From the NCBI GenBank assembly GCA_940671915.1, contig CALNVZ010003434.1, forward strand, positions 17,345,834 to 17,409,833: a stretch of 64,000 nt of DNA, in the 5' to 3' direction. The translations under genes and the position numbers were made by a program. The notes below the pieces were generated by a model that saw only the letters and a program-made list of their open reading frames with translations, was not told where the DNA came from and searched no databases. Shown here piece after piece: positions 44,781 through 63,941 of this stretch; the first letter of the stretch is position 1; every line of letters starts with the position of its first letter. The DNA is from Paracentrotus lividus (taxonomy: Eukaryota > Echinodermata > Echinoidea > Camarodonta > Echinidae).

Positions 44781-44893
44781 AATAGGTATATTTTGTATAA
44801 TTATTATTTTGCATAATATTGTAAAGCGCTTTGAAACATTGTTACAAGCGCTATATATATACAATGTATTATTATTATTATTATTATTTTAAG
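44780..44893 (+). mobile_element. Retroposon 3' tail
   Basis: TTGTAAAGCGCTTTGAAACA, GCGCTATATATATA and a terminal (ATT)n run. This stem plus triplet tail is a common 3' end of CR1/L2-type LINEs and their SINEs. No upstream body identified. Confidence 0.6.
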
Positions 44894-47094
44894 ACTAGCT
44901 ATTTTTTAACACACATTAGACTCACAGTCAATGAGAATTGGTCTGTTCGCTCTTGCTCTAACAACTCCCCTTTTGTTTTGTACAAAATTTCCGACTTTTA
45001 AAGTTTTTCCTTCTTAGCTTGACATATGTCATGGAAAAATATATTTCACATCACATAATGGCAAGGTCAGAAGAAAATAATCAGAAATACGCGGAAAAAA
45101 TATGGAAATCTATGCACAGAACAAAATTAATAGAGACTTGTGAGTCAACAATAATAAGCCATTTTTAAGAATTTCTTTAATCTTAGGATCCCCTAGAAAG
45201 TATATTCTCTCTCTTTTTTAAACAACCGATTCTGATATAACTGTATTGACATATAATATTTGAATTAAGGATGAATAAATAGGAAAATACATGTTTGACT
45301 ATATAACTTACTTCGTTCGTTGTCCAATATAAAAACATAAAGCTGAAAACATTGGATTAATATCATAAAGTTCAAAGAAAAATATGTTTAACAAAAACCT
45401 CATTGTAAACGCTTTTTATAAAGTTCATGTAATGCTCACCTAGTGGAAGAAACAACAAATTAAAATTTCAATTTCGCCAAGCTTTGTAATTCTATAATAA
45501 TTTAGATACAATCTTCAAACTCCATTGAACTATCCAACATCGCAATGTTGGATAGGTCAATGGATATGAAAGATTGAATCTATTATTGAAATAAAAAGCT
45601 TAGGTGCCTCTCTTGCTCTTCATGGGTAGTAGTTTTAATAAAACAAGAAGTGAAACCTGTCTTTTTTACGATGACCTTCACAATTTTCTCGTTCGAGCTA
45701 CCAGAAGTTCAGATAAAGTCAGAATCTTAGAATCAGAGATATTACAATTTCAGCCTTTTAATATTCTTTCCATTATTGTTATTTGAGGTATGATGAGCAA
45801 GAGTTTATGCCTCACCTAGCGAAACCACTTCACAATATGTTCAATATTCCCCGGTGAATATCAAAATCAGAGTTTAAAAAGTGCAATTAATCACAATCTC
45901 CCATCATCTGCTTTTTAAATTCTAACGATATGAATAACCTTTCTCTTGGTTATATTAAGACATTTACCATACTGATATATATCATCTATGTAATAGGGAA
46001 AAGACGGAGAAAGTACGACTGCATTGTAGGTCAAAGCACTTTCATCACTGCAGGATCCCTCTATTTAAATTCTCATTAATATAGAACCCATCAATATTTT
46101 AACATCCGACAAGTATTCTAACAAGGTTATCAATTAGTTTATACCCAAATAGATGAGACACAATTTCAAAATAATGGAGCACATTGTTATTATGATTTCT
46201 CAACCAAAAGGCGCTTAATCTATTTTAATATTTATGGAAAAAGGCGTTGTTGAAGAGCGTATGTATAGGCGTCTATAAAAAAACCTTCAGTTTGTTATAA
46301 TTTCTCTAAAACTTCAGGTCATTTTTTTGCCCAAGGACAGGTTTATTTTATTTATTTTATTCATTTAATTTCAGGCATAAAGATCCGGAACATAAACAAA
46401 GAAAATTAGAAATACCACCGACGTGCGGCCTAGGATAACCAAAATAAAATAAATTCCTGTTAAATAGGCTTTCCCAACACATGTCGGTGGTTTACAAATA
46501 TATACATGTAGACATAAAAATATATTGGGGGAAAAAAAGTCAAGGGAGAGCTACAAAAATAAACAAGAAAATATCGTAATATGCGATATAATTGATAGAC
46601 ATAAAATCAGTTAATATCGTACCAACTTGATGACTAATATCAATAGTTAAGTTTTCATCAAAAGATGGAGTTGGCGCTTTTTGGCAGTGATTTCTTCATG
46701 CTGAAACAGAAGTTCAGCATTCCATTAGGTAATCACTATCCTTGTATTTCAAGGACGAGGGATAATGAATGAAAAAGAAAGTCCATTCTTCCGGGAAATA
46801 AGACAAAATCATTCCAAAGTGATTTGATAGAAACGTCTTTTGTTCGGAATGGATCCTCTCATAAGCGAAAGTGGTTGCGCCCCTGATTGAATCATTTAAT
46901 TACTACTACAATTTATTACACTATAATGAACCCTGGTGATGAACCATATAACTTCCGACATTCCAATTAACTCTTTCTTTGTACTTCAATAACGATTTAT
47001 TGATAACAACAGGCTTACATTTCATTTATGCTACATGTGACACAATGGCTGCCATAAACTGAGTTTTAAACTTTGTGGAGGCTTGCAACAATCT
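44894..47094. other. Intergenic, nothing coding recognised
   Basis: AT-rich sequence. A small hairpin (CTATCCAACAT/ATGTTGGATAG) lies near 45530-45560. A TTTATT-repeat block at 46340-46365 may be an inverted retroposon tail. No exon supported. Confidence 0.4.
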
Positions 47095-47232
47095 GGGGAG
47101 CGTTTCATCAAAGGACTTGTCGAACGTTTTATCCGACAAACTGTTATAAGCTACTGAAATGCTTGCATCTGATTGGCTGAGAGCAACTTTGTCAGATAAA
47201 ATGTCCGACAAGTCCTTTGATGAAATGCCCCC
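47095..47232. mobile_element. Palindromic MITE, copy 2
   Basis: Same element as 9030-9163 but inverted: the centre reads GAAATGCTTGCATCTGATTG. Ends GTTTCATCAAAGGACTTGTC and its inverted copy. Confidence 0.75.
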
Positions 47233-47362
47233 CTGAGCTGTGGGGCCCTATACATGCTGTCAGGGCATGAAATATTGTGTGAAGATGATAACCTGAAAAT
47301 GTATTTCTTAAGCATCATTTCATACTTCACAATACGTAAAAATGTACTAAAGACCAGACATA

Positions 47363-47830
47363 CAGTCTGTGTCAAATAAAATGGTACAGTTGGAAAACAT
47401 TTTTTTATAGTGTGAAGGTTAATATCAACGTGGTATTGTTTGTTATTTTCATAAAGCAGGAATATCAGTCTTTCTTCTGCAATTTTTTTCATCACATTTG
47501 GCGCAGTATTTTTTGAGATATGACTAATTTTCTACAATCAAGGAAAATCCATTTTTCGCACGCCGTCCCATGCCTTTGTGTACGATTTCGCATAATGACC
47601 GTGAATTCAGCGCTCCAGAACAATAGAAGTGCGTAATTTCGATTTGTTCCTCGTCGCACAAAACTTACCATAACTTTTGTTTTACGAAAGCAAATTATAT
47701 AGGACAAAGCGCATCAGCAAGAAAAATCTTTTGGCTTTAATTTGGTACCATAAACACACATAATATGAAAAGATTTCACACCTAAATGATTTTTTTCCCC
47801 GACTGTACCATTTTTTTTTGACACAGACTG
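47363..47830. mobile_element. Tc1/mariner-like non-autonomous element
   Basis: Inverted ends starting CAGTCTGTGTCAAA and continuing to ATGGTACAGT on both sides, with TA at 47361-47362 and 47831-47832. About 468 bp, no transposase frame. Ends and TA target fit the Tc1/mariner superfamily. Confidence 0.75.
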
Positions 47831-48419
47831 TATACGGTTTTGCAAACAAAAGATAGGCTATTTAGTTCGAAATAATCTTCATGATAACATCATATTTTTG
47901 AGGAAAAAAAAAATTATTTTTGGCCGTTTGTGTTTTGTTCTTATTATTCTCAGCAATGCTATATAACACAAAATTGACAAATTAACAAGTTTCTAAATTA
48001 TACCTTCACAAATTATTCGATCCCTTAAAGTTGCACTTATCATACATGTTTCATTTATCATACACGAGAGTCGCATGAGACATTTGACCGTATGCCTACA
48101 AATGTAATTATTTTTATTAGGATTTTACTTATACATTTACTTTTGAATTCAGTGCAATTCAATTCAATAGTTATTTATTTCTTTTTAAGTGATAAAAATA
48201 TACAATTAACAATAACACAAATCATCATATTATATCATATAAATTCGGAAATTAATGAACTAATTTCTAAGGAAAGCAATTACTTTCTTTTAGTCACACA
48301 GTCCAGTGCTTAAGTTAGTTTTACTGTGGGGGATGGGGGGGGGCATCATATAACCTATTACGTTGCTCTCCCCTGGCCCTCAACAGAAACGTAAATGTGT
48401 ATTGTTATGTTTTCAATTT

Positions 48420-48548
48420 GTATTTATTTGTTTGTAATTATTTTGTATAATTGTTTTGCAGTATGTAAATGTGAGCCACAAGATGATTTTTATGCAACTT
48501 TTGTTTGTGCATAACAATAAATTCAATCAATCAATCAATCAATCAATT
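48420..48548 (+). mobile_element. Retroposon 3' tail with (TCAA)n
   Basis: TTTTGTATAATTGTTTTGCA.. then AATAAATTCAATCAATCAAT. A poly(A) signal followed by a tetranucleotide tail is typical of LINE-mobilised repeats. A similar tail with (TTCAA)n is at about 54200-54308. Confidence 0.5.
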
Positions 48549-49168
48549 ACATTTGATATTTACATTACATCTATTGATTGCATTAAAGAATTAAATTTTA
48601 GGAATAGTGCTTTAACATATTTGTCAAAAAAGAATATTTATAAATAAATGTATAATATACTGATATATCACATTAGTGCGTTCTTGCGATGCATTTATTA
48701 ATGATTAGATTGCATTTACAAGAACCTCAACGACGCCCAAAATCACTTTATTCATATAATTCTATTTCTTCCACTAAGTCTGGAAATGCAACACTGCAAA
48801 CGGATTTTTGTTTCATCATAATAAGGCCTATGTCTACTATCAACATGACTATTAACTATTAACGTAATTTACATTACATGACTTTAATTACTAAACATAA
48901 TTCACATTAAATGACTTACATTATGATCCACTGCAATGAGTAAAATGCTACCACGCCGTCTAATCATTTGAATATAACAAAAATTCATTTGAATTAGACC
49001 AAAACGATTTATACCATTTTTATATAGCTTAGGTTTTAGGCTGAAACTATTTCTAATGTTTCTTCTTCAAGATAATCTGCAGAAATCACACGTTTGATAT
49101 TGCAAGCAGTTATATACACAAAAAGATAGAGGAGTTACAATAAAAATATATACATTCCAACTATGAAG

Positions 49169-49356
49169 CAGGGGCCGCGGAGCCGGGGGGCTGGGGTGGG
49201 GGCTGTGGGGGCTGCAGCCCCACCCCCACTTTTTTCAGCCAACGTGTACAAAAACGCAAAAATGACCATACATTTGTGATATTTAGCCTGTTCAGCCCTC
49301 CCCCCCCCCACTTTCGGCTCAGCCCCTCCACTTTCAAAAACGCTCCGCGGCACCTG
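49169..49356. repeat. Short foldback, GCCGCGGAGC ends
   Basis: Inverted ends CAGGGGCCGCGGAGC and GCTCCGCGGCACCTG, with an inner GGGGGCTGCAGCCCC palindrome. Probably a small MITE. Confidence 0.6.
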
Positions 49357-49509
49357 TGAAGAGACGTCCAAAATAATACAGATAGATTATATAAAAACGA
49401 AATAGTTCAGTATTATGGGAGTAGACAGAGTAGTGATGAGGTATTACGCTGCAGTCCTAGAATCAAAACTATTTCTTAATTCATAAATTCAATCAACTTC
49501 TCTGATATC

Positions 49510-49792
49510 TTTGTCACGCAATTGAAGATGCTAGTACAAGAAGTTCCTATGTTACATCAAGTCAGTTTTGAGAAACAGAGGGTAAAAATGTAACATACGA
49601 ACATCTAGTACTAGCATCTTCATTTATTTTACATATTCCGAAAGAGTAACTCCTCCCGCATCTTTTGGTACGATTTTTGTGTGGTATGTCTTTACGCTAG
49701 GATGAACACGACACATTGTAACATAAATGTAACAAAGGGCCAAAATGTAACATACGAACTTCTAGTACTAGCATCTTCAATTCCTGTCACAA
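49510..49792. repeat. Foldback, GAAGATGCTAGTA ends
   Basis: Inverted ends around CAATTGAAGATGCTAGTA (49520) and TACTAGCATCTTCAATTC (49765). A third partial copy at 49588-49621 lies inside, and ATGTAACATACGAAC recurs. Confidence 0.6.
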
Positions 49793-50100
49793 ATTCATTT
49801 TTGTTATTGAATCTGCATAACCAAGGCTGGTATAGACCTTGTAGAAGCAAAACAGGGTCTTATAATATTCATACTACTTCACTCAATTTGGTTCATCCTA
49901 CAAAAACGAGTAAGTTTAAGGACTAAAAATCTAAGTTTACAATAATGAAATACATTTCAAATGTTCTTATTATTATCCTATGACTCGATTGAATCGATAT
50001 TCGTGCACTGCACATAATGTTCTTTTTTTTTTTTTTATTACAAAGCAACGTCTATCTCATCTTGATTTATTGCACTTACATAACAAATATATACTTCATC

Positions 50101-50182
50101 ACACACATACACGCACACACACACACACGCACACACATACACACACACGCACACACATACACACACACCCACACACAGAGTA
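50101..50182 (+). repeat. (CA)n microsatellite
   Basis: CACACA runs interrupted by ATACAC and GCACAC. Confidence 0.95.
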
Positions 50183-50244
50183 ATACACACATATCCAAAA
50201 CACATTAATAGACAAGACTATGCAACTCATTTCGTCGGTTACAC

Positions 50245-51547
50245 TTCGTAATTCCGAAGGTTCGTTATTCCGAAGGTCCATTATTCCGAAGGTTCGTCAT
50301 TCCGAAACACGTAAAATGCCTATACTCGATGTTCGTTTATCCGAAAATAAAAAAGGGTTCGTTAATCCGAACATTTGTGGCGTTATTCCGAAGGTTTGTT
50401 ATTCCGAAGGTTCGTCTATCCGAAAACAAATAGGGTTCGTTCTTCCGAAGGTTCGTCATTCCGAAAACGAAAAAAGGTTCGTCATTCCGAAGGTTCGTAA
50501 TTCGAAAACGAAATAGGGTTCGTCATTCGAAGGTCGTCATTCCGAAAACAAAATAGGCTCGTCATTCGAAGGTTCGTTAATCCGAAAATAAAATAAGTTT
50601 TGTAATTAGTCAAAAGTGATATAATCTGTGGCGAAGCCGAGAAAACTTGAGGGCAGGCGTGTTGGAGGGGAAGGGTATATCACCTTTACTGTTCAATTGT
50701 TATGGGGTGGAAAGGGGTTGATCTATCGTTACCAGGGGCGTTTAAGAAATTCTTTCAAAGGGGTGATCATAGGCTTATGGGACTAGTTCATGCAAGAATC
50801 GTCGCCCGAAGTGTAAATTTCGCTAGGGGAGTACTGATGCATTTTGAATTGTTTTGTACAAGTTCAAAATTTCTACTAAAAGACTCCTTCTTGATTAAAT
50901 GTCGCCCTGCGGAGGGGGGGGGTGGGGAAGGGGCTTGTTTGGACCAGAATATGAGGAATTACACCTCAAAAAAGGGGGACGATTCCTCTTTTTGGCTGGG
51001 GGGCGGGGCAAAACTGCCGTCCTCAGCCAGCATAGCACTTTGAATTCAACTGAAATAGTCAAGAATAAAAAAAAAATTGTCGGTTGTATCATGTTTATTC
51101 GTCGCTACTCACGAGTTCACGCAAAGCAATCATCAGGTAAATAGCTGTTTCCAACTAATGAAACATTAGTACACAAAATACACGTGTATCATCTTCCGCT
51201 GAGACTATTATTGCATAATATCCTATTATTTTTTAATTACAACACCGTTTTTATCACTAAAATAAGTTTATTTCGTTTTCGGAATGACAAAACCTTCGGA
51301 ATAACGAACCCTTTTTGGTTTTCGGAATGACGAACCTTCGGAGTAACGAACCTTATTTCGTTTTCGAATGACGAACCTTCGGAATGAGGAACCCTATTTC
51401 GTTTTCGGAATGACGAACCTTCGGAATAACGAACCTATTTCGTTTTCGGAATGACGAACCTTCGATAACGAACCTTCGGAATAACGAACCTCGGAATAAC
51501 GAAACTTCGGAATAAAGAACCTTCGAATTACGAACCTTCGGAATAAC
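50245..51547. mobile_element. Foldback element with 16-bp minisatellite arms
   Basis: Left arm 50245-50600 is tandem TTCCGAAGGTTCGTTA/CA, with some units carrying AAAACGAAATAGGG. Right arm 51262-51547 is the same unit inverted (TAACGAACCTTCGGAA). The centre 50601-51261 is not repeated. Same plan as 25541-27560, with a different unit. It ends about 140 bp past the stop of the class A receptor on that gene's 3' side. Confidence 0.75.
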
Positions 51548-51690
51548 GGGTGCTTACCATTTCGTCAATATAAACGAAAGAGGCGTGTTGCTATTATTTG
51601 ATTTCACTAATATCTATTCGCCCTGTTTATGCCAGATGTCACTTGACAGTTCTATTTACATATAATTCAACATAGCGAGTAAATTTGATT

Positions 51691-57683
<5,993 letters not shown>

Positions 57684-57689
57684 TGTGCT

Positions 57690-59905
57690 TTTGATTTTCT
57701 CTGAGAAGCGGTCTAAACAAACTAGTTTAAACGAATCAAAGTTTACACACTAACAGTTTTACTTGAATGTTTAGTCTTAAGTTCTCAAGAAAATGAAACT
57801 GAGTTCAATATTTAAGGCGTTTCAAAGTGTAAAAGTTGACTGTTTTCAAGAGCAGTATATCCTCAATATTGAATAAGAGTTAGAATCGTTGACATGTAGA
57901 AATAGTCATATTTTCGATAAAACATTTTGCCGATTAGTTTAGATGAATTCGATAGTAGATCAAAGATCTCAAAGATAACATTCACAGCAGAAAATCATGT
58001 TTCATTTTGTTTTCGTGATCAAAGCTTTGTCAAATAGGCCAATGATACGATGTAGAGGCTAGCTCGTCCACTTGTTTCTTTCGTCAATTATATACACCAA
58101 TATAGAAAATTAAGGCAGAAAATAAGAATTGATGTTCATTTCAAGTCTAGTAGCTTTCGGCTCTTCAGAAAAAAAAATTTTAATGCTCAAATTATTATTG
58201 TGTTATTGCCTCTTGATCTAAAGTCAGCAAAGTTCATGTGGTTGCAATCCTAACCAACGGTCACTTCCATTTCTCCTACGATTTTTGGTTGTCAGACGGG
58301 TATAACAATGGCTAGTGTAGATGAAGTCTCTTGATGAGAGATTCTTTACCGCTTTTGTCGAACCTTTGACGCGCGAGCAATAGCTGTCGTGCTGCGTGTG
58401 CCGTGATCACAGGTACGCACGTATGTTTGTTAGCTACGTAACCAATTGGAACGACGTGATAGCATCCATGTTGACAGATATATAGGCATCGACGCAACGA
58501 GGGCAGCTAATATTGCACGCGCGGGCGCCATTATTTTCTCGCTTTGTCTGTCTCAAGGCTGAAATAAATTTTCAGATCTGCAATAAAATATGTAATAGAT
58601 TATTAATGCTTACTTGCATTTGTCATATTTTCCCCTGAATCTTCCTATGAATTAACATTGAGACAATCAAACCCGATTGGCATTAAAACTCATTTGCTCT
58701 ATTGAGGCACTTGAAGAAGGTCAATATCATAATCTGCTAATTACAAAAACCCAATTGTCTTCTTTCCGAATTGCAGTGTTTATTTTGTTCTTATCTTGTT
58801 TTATAGCATATCTACCTTGATAATTCTGAATTTTTGGTAACGTGAACATGAATGATTCTTTTATTAAAAAATATTTCAAATTGGGCAGACGCTTTCAATC
58901 ATCTACAAAAACATAAATATTATGGGACTATGTATCTTCAAACTCTAATATGGTCAGGTGAGGGCGCTGATTTAAATGTAATGTATATAATGAACAATAC
59001 AACCGGTTTGATTATCATGCTCAGTCTGGGATTGCTTTCAAGAAACAAAACATTCTATTTTACGTTTACAAAAGAGAGCTGCACGCATCGTTAAGGAACT
59101 TTGATTACAAAACCAATAGCTTGGATTTCAATCTTTACAATGGCAAACGTTAGACGAAAGAAGAGATTATTCCTTTCTTGCATTATGGAAAGCACCTGTG
59201 AGAATGATAATGAGATAGAAATGGTCTTTGAGACGGCACGAGTGTACAAAACATAATATTCTGACTCTTGAATGTTTAAAGAAGTTTCAATATGCGGGGG
59301 TACAGATATGAAGTAATCTACCCCAACTTACAAAACGCTCCTATTGACACTTTAAACGCATGTAAAAAAATGAATTCAAAATCGATACTTATCTTAAACT
59401 AAATTTGAATACTGCCTTTGTATCTGCTCAAGCTCAAATTACAAAGTTTTAAGAATCCTTGCCTCTCTCATTGATCACTATACTGTTGTTTAAATCTTGT
59501 ATGATCATAAATCCAACTGATCATACTTTTTTTAAAATTCAAATCATTAAATTAAGCAAACTATCTTGTTTAAATGACTCTTTGATTTTGTTAGTATTTA
59601 CTGGTTATCGAGTTTCAAATTTTCTATGAGTAATTCGTACATGCATATAATGACGTTTTGAATCATGTGTTGGATAATGTTGTTTTCATGTTTTTAATAA
59701 TATAATATGGCCACTGAAGCAAATCAATTGTCGTGACCGGTCAACCGGTGACCGGGTGACCGGTGTGAGCACATAATTGTTGTTCATATGAAACTGGTGA
59801 TACGAATATCTTCATCGTATGAGAGCATCTGATGCCGAAATTTATCTGAGAAAATTGCTGAAAACCAACAAGGTAGATAAAACTTACGGCATTTTTTTAA
59901 CCTTA
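57690..59905. other. Upstream of the class A receptor, nothing recognised
   Basis: AT-rich with no TATA or other promoter element that I can place with confidence. A short GACCGG repeat lies at 59735-59765. The open frames at 58312 and 58852 lack support. Confidence 0.4.
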
Positions 59906-59909
59906 TGTA

Positions 59910-60650
59910 AAATTTGATATTTCACAGAATGTGATGGTGAAAGAGTGTTTGAGGGGGTAACCTCAATTGTTTTGTATATTGAGTAAGCTTATAGTTTCAT
60001 TTTGATCATACTAGCGTGTACAGGTCAATATGTTGTAGTGAAGGGGTACAATGTGGCATTGAATGCTTGCCTGACAGAGCAACATTAGTGCAGGTAATAT
60101 GGACCATCGAAAATGGTGGAAATGATTCTGGTACTTAGTATTGGAATGAGGCATCAATCTCTTTGCTACGATTTTTTGGGTATATTCACAGTATATAATA
60201 TTATTAATATAAATAAATTATTGTAGGCCTATAGTGACTTGTATAATGAAAATGTTTTACATAATATTTAAAAAAATAAATAATATACAAAATACAAAAC
60301 AATGAAATATATCGTGAAAGTATTTACTGAAGGGTCTTACAATTTCAAATGATATCTTAAAGTTAATGATTTTCATCATTTTTAAGGCAACCTCCAGACT
60401 GGTAGAGTCATTGTAGTTTTAAGCGTACATTAAATACATGTGTCCATATTACCCTGCACATGCAGGTAATATGGGCACTTTTGGAAATGACGTCAACATT
60501 TGAATATTGCAGACAGGGGGGTTGGTGATAATTGTTTTTCTTCGCAATAAAAGTTAGAGCAGAAGTTATTTGATTCATATAAACAAAGATTAGACTGTGC
60601 GTCATTTGTAATTTTATGCAAATTAGGCAAATGAGCTTAGGGTGGCCCAT
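59910..60650 (+). repeat. Dispersed repeat, copy 2
   Basis: Partner of 1-780. TGCAGGTAATATGG recurs here in both orientations (about 60091, 60463, and inverted at 60646), which suggests internal inverted structure. Confidence 0.55.
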
Positions 60651-60779
60651 ATTACCTGCATAAAACAGAGTATTCTGAACTTGTAATCCTGTTTGATAAA
60701 ATAAATAAATAAATAAAATTATTATTTTCTTGCTTTGTCTCTCTGCAAGGCAGAATATTAGTTAAAAATTTTCAGTAAT

Positions 60780-61190
60780 ATCTGGTACTCGGGGTGCTTT
60801 ACGGGCCCGGGCCCCCGGGAGGCGCGCAAGGGGCCGGGGGCGCAGAAAAGAGGAGGAAAAAATGGAAAAAGTGAAAGAAGAAAAGGAAAGAAGAAGAAGG
60901 AGAAAAAAGAGAAGGGAGAAAAGAGGGAAAGGGGATAAAGAGAGAGAGAGAGAGAGAAAAGGGAAGGGCGGGGAGAGAAAAAAAAGTTCGCAAAACTGAG
61001 CTTAAACATAGGGGCGCCAATCGACTAAACTTAAGGGGCGCCAAATCGACTTAAACTACGGGGGCGCCACATTGAGCTTAAACGTAGGCGCCATATTAGC
61101 TTAACATAGGGGCGTCAAATTGTCTTGTAACATAGGTGGGGGCGCCAAATCGACCTTAAACTCAGGGGTGCCAAATTGACCTGTGAACTT
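60780..61190 (+). repeat. GC-rich, purine-rich and ~28-bp tandem repeat block
   Basis: A GC-rich start (gggcccgggcccccgggagg), a G/A tract (60840-60985), then about six degenerate copies of a ~28-bp unit, GGGGCGCCAAATTGACTTAA (60996-61188). Frames through it are low complexity. Confidence 0.75.
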
Positions 61191-61286
61191 TGCCGCTGTA
61201 ATAGCTCCTCCGTTAATTGAGCAATGACACCTTCTAAAACGGTATTTTTGTTATTTATTCTTCTTTTTTTCCTTTTTTTTTTTCTC

Positions 61287-62545
61287 AAGTGTGCGCGCCG
61301 CGCGTGGGTGCGCAAATACAAATGAATATCATGTTTATAAGAAGATATGAATCAAGCTCGTTCAATTATTGGTTACTTATTTCTCACAATACTGACCCAA
61401 AGTTATTTCCAACACGAAAAAGTATGTAAGCTTTACCGACCTGTATCTATACATACTGTGATATATATATATATTTTATAATTTCCATCATTTCCGGGAA
61501 ATGAACATGAAAAACGTTAATGTTAGAAGCTCCAGAAAACAGGTAATTTTCAACAAATTAAAACAGTGCTTACCGTATACCATGAAGCTACTAAGTTATG
61601 CGTGTTATGCGTATAAAAATTATGCAATGTATCTAGAGGGTCAAGTTATAATAAAGTAACTTATATAGTGTATGAACAACAACCGGGAACAGTTGTATTT
61701 TATGGATGTATTTAGTAATAGAGGTCTAAACTAAAGGCTATAATATTCTGAAAGCTTATCAATTCGAAAATAATGACATGAACAGAATAACAAATGCAAT
61801 GGCAATGAAAAGGTTTTCCCATTTGTTTTTGTTTTTGTTTTTTAATTATATTTTTATATGATATGAAAAAAAGTAAAGCATCTGTCATTTATACTTTCAT
61901 AGATTGATTACGATATAAATATGACCAGGTAGAGTTAGCATATAGTCTACAAACATGTATCAAACTTTGCATTGTAAAACTGATGACAATAATTATGTTA
62001 GCTACCGTAGGCCTACCTAGTAGCTCCATACCGAGCAGGCCTCCATGATTAAATTTACTAAATACATCAACAAAATACACCTGTTCCTCCAAGTAACTGT
62101 TGTTCATACACTGACTATATTTGATATAAGTTACTTTATCTAATAACTTGACCCTCTTGGTACATTGCATATAGTATACGCATAACTTAGTAGCTCCATT
62201 GTATACGGAAAGCACTGTTTAAATTTGTTGAAAATTACCTGTTTTCTAGAGCTTCTAACATCAACGTTTTTCATGTTCACCTCCCAAAAAAGATGGGAAT
62301 TATAGAAAATATATCACAGTTTCTAAATATGAAGGTCGGTAAAGCTGTAAAAATTCGGAAAGGACAAAAAAATGAGAAAATAAAATATTATTCATAAATA
62401 TTCAAAATTTTTACAAACTTTTTCGTGTTGGAAATATATGTCACTTTGGGTCAGTTTTGTGAGAAATAAGTAACCTTAATTGAACGAGCTTGATTCATAT
62501 CTTATTATAAATATTCATTTGTATTTGTGCACCCAGGCGCTCACG
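61287..62545. mobile_element. Long foldback element with ~400-bp arms
   Basis: The left arm (about 61287-61690) and right arm (about 62090-62545) are diverged inverted copies. Examples are GGTTACTTATTTCTCACAA, AACAGGTAATTTTCAACAAA and TAGTTATGCG-type blocks on both sides. The right arm has about 75 extra bases near 62345-62420. The loop is about 61691-62089. No coding frame. Confidence 0.75.
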
Positions 62546-63783
62546 CTGGAAAAAAACATATTTTGAGAGGTTTCCTTGCTCATTAACGAACGGGAGGAGC
62601 TAATTACAGCGGGCAAAGTTCACGGAAGTTCACGGAACCGGTTCAGTGGTTATGCTAATGAACTTTTAAACATGGATGCGCCCTCGAAACGAGCGGTCCG
62701 AACATACGTGTACGGTACATCAACATGTGAATGGCGCGTTTTGCCTCTCGCGGCGTACAGGATTTAGTTGAAGTTTGGCTCTACTCAGTAATTTTCTAGC
62801 GAGCCCGTTCGAATAAATCATGCACTCAAGAGTTACAGCGATTAAGGCCTTTAAAATAGTGCAAAGTTATATCGTGTAACTCGGCATTTGAAAAACTGTT
62901 GTTTGGATGTATTCTTTTTCAAATGTTCATTTCATTTCATTCAAATTGTGCATCGGAACACATGTTTTGATTCATTAAAAATCGTCATCTTGAGAGCTAG
63001 CCTGGACACTTTTTATTTGCATTTATTGCATTATAGGTGCTCTATTGCATTGTTAATCATAGGCATATCCGGAGTTTGCGTGAGAATGTCCTAATTAAAA
63101 AATACCGCCATGAAAAAATGCTTACATTTGATTGTAAGCTATAAGGTGTGAAAAAGGATTAACCTATTTATTCATCTTTACCAATCATACAGCATCCATC
63201 TCATCGTGCAATATCAATTGAACAAATCAGTCGGTTTCAACCAAAAATGTGAAAAATATTTGTCCTTTCACAAGTCCCAAGGACATCTCTAACATTATTC
63301 AGATAAATTTTGAGACATATTTCCACCAATTACATGATTTCGATTTCTCGACCAACACGTTGCATTAACTTCCATATTTCATTTATGAGTTCACGATATC
63401 GAAGTCGTTTAGAGAAATTAAATCGTGGTTTGCATCGATTCCAATTGAAGAAATTTGACGAAAAGTTGTTTTCCGTATCTAATCGTGAGCTTTTACTATT
63501 TGTCTACCAGATTTGACAATTGTACTAAATAATCTCCATAGTAAATTTTCTTTTCAATGCGGATGCTAAATGAAATGAAGAAAAAAAAGAGTCTGTGAGT
63601 AATTTTTTTTTCTATTCGCGCGACCCGAATTTCTCATCACATCTTTAAAATTAAATTTTTTTTTTTTTTGCGACAAATTTAAGTGGGAGGTGTTTTTTTT
63701 GTTGGTTGGTTTATTTGTTTGTTTGTTTTTTGTCAGAGTTTTATGACCTGTTTGTTGATTTCTGCTTTCTGTTTATTTAATAG

Positions 63784-63851
63784 GAAAAAAAAATTCAGAA
63801 AAGTTTCAGAAAAAGGCAATGATTTAAAAGAGAAGTCTGGACCAGAAGTAG
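63784..63851 (+). CDS. Possible isolated exon (weak)
   Basis: A good acceptor (tttctgctttctgtttatttaatag) and donor (GTAG|GTTAGT) bound 68 bases that read KKKFRKVSEKGNDLKEKSG and then PEV. Lysine-rich, no domain. It could be an exon of a gene continuing past the window, or chance. Confidence 0.2.
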
Positions 63852-63941
63852 GTTAGTTTTATCAAAAGCAGAATAAGTAGACAAACAGACCAAGCTATGG
63901 CAAATCCTATAATATGTCGAGACGGCCATCGACATAAGGAT

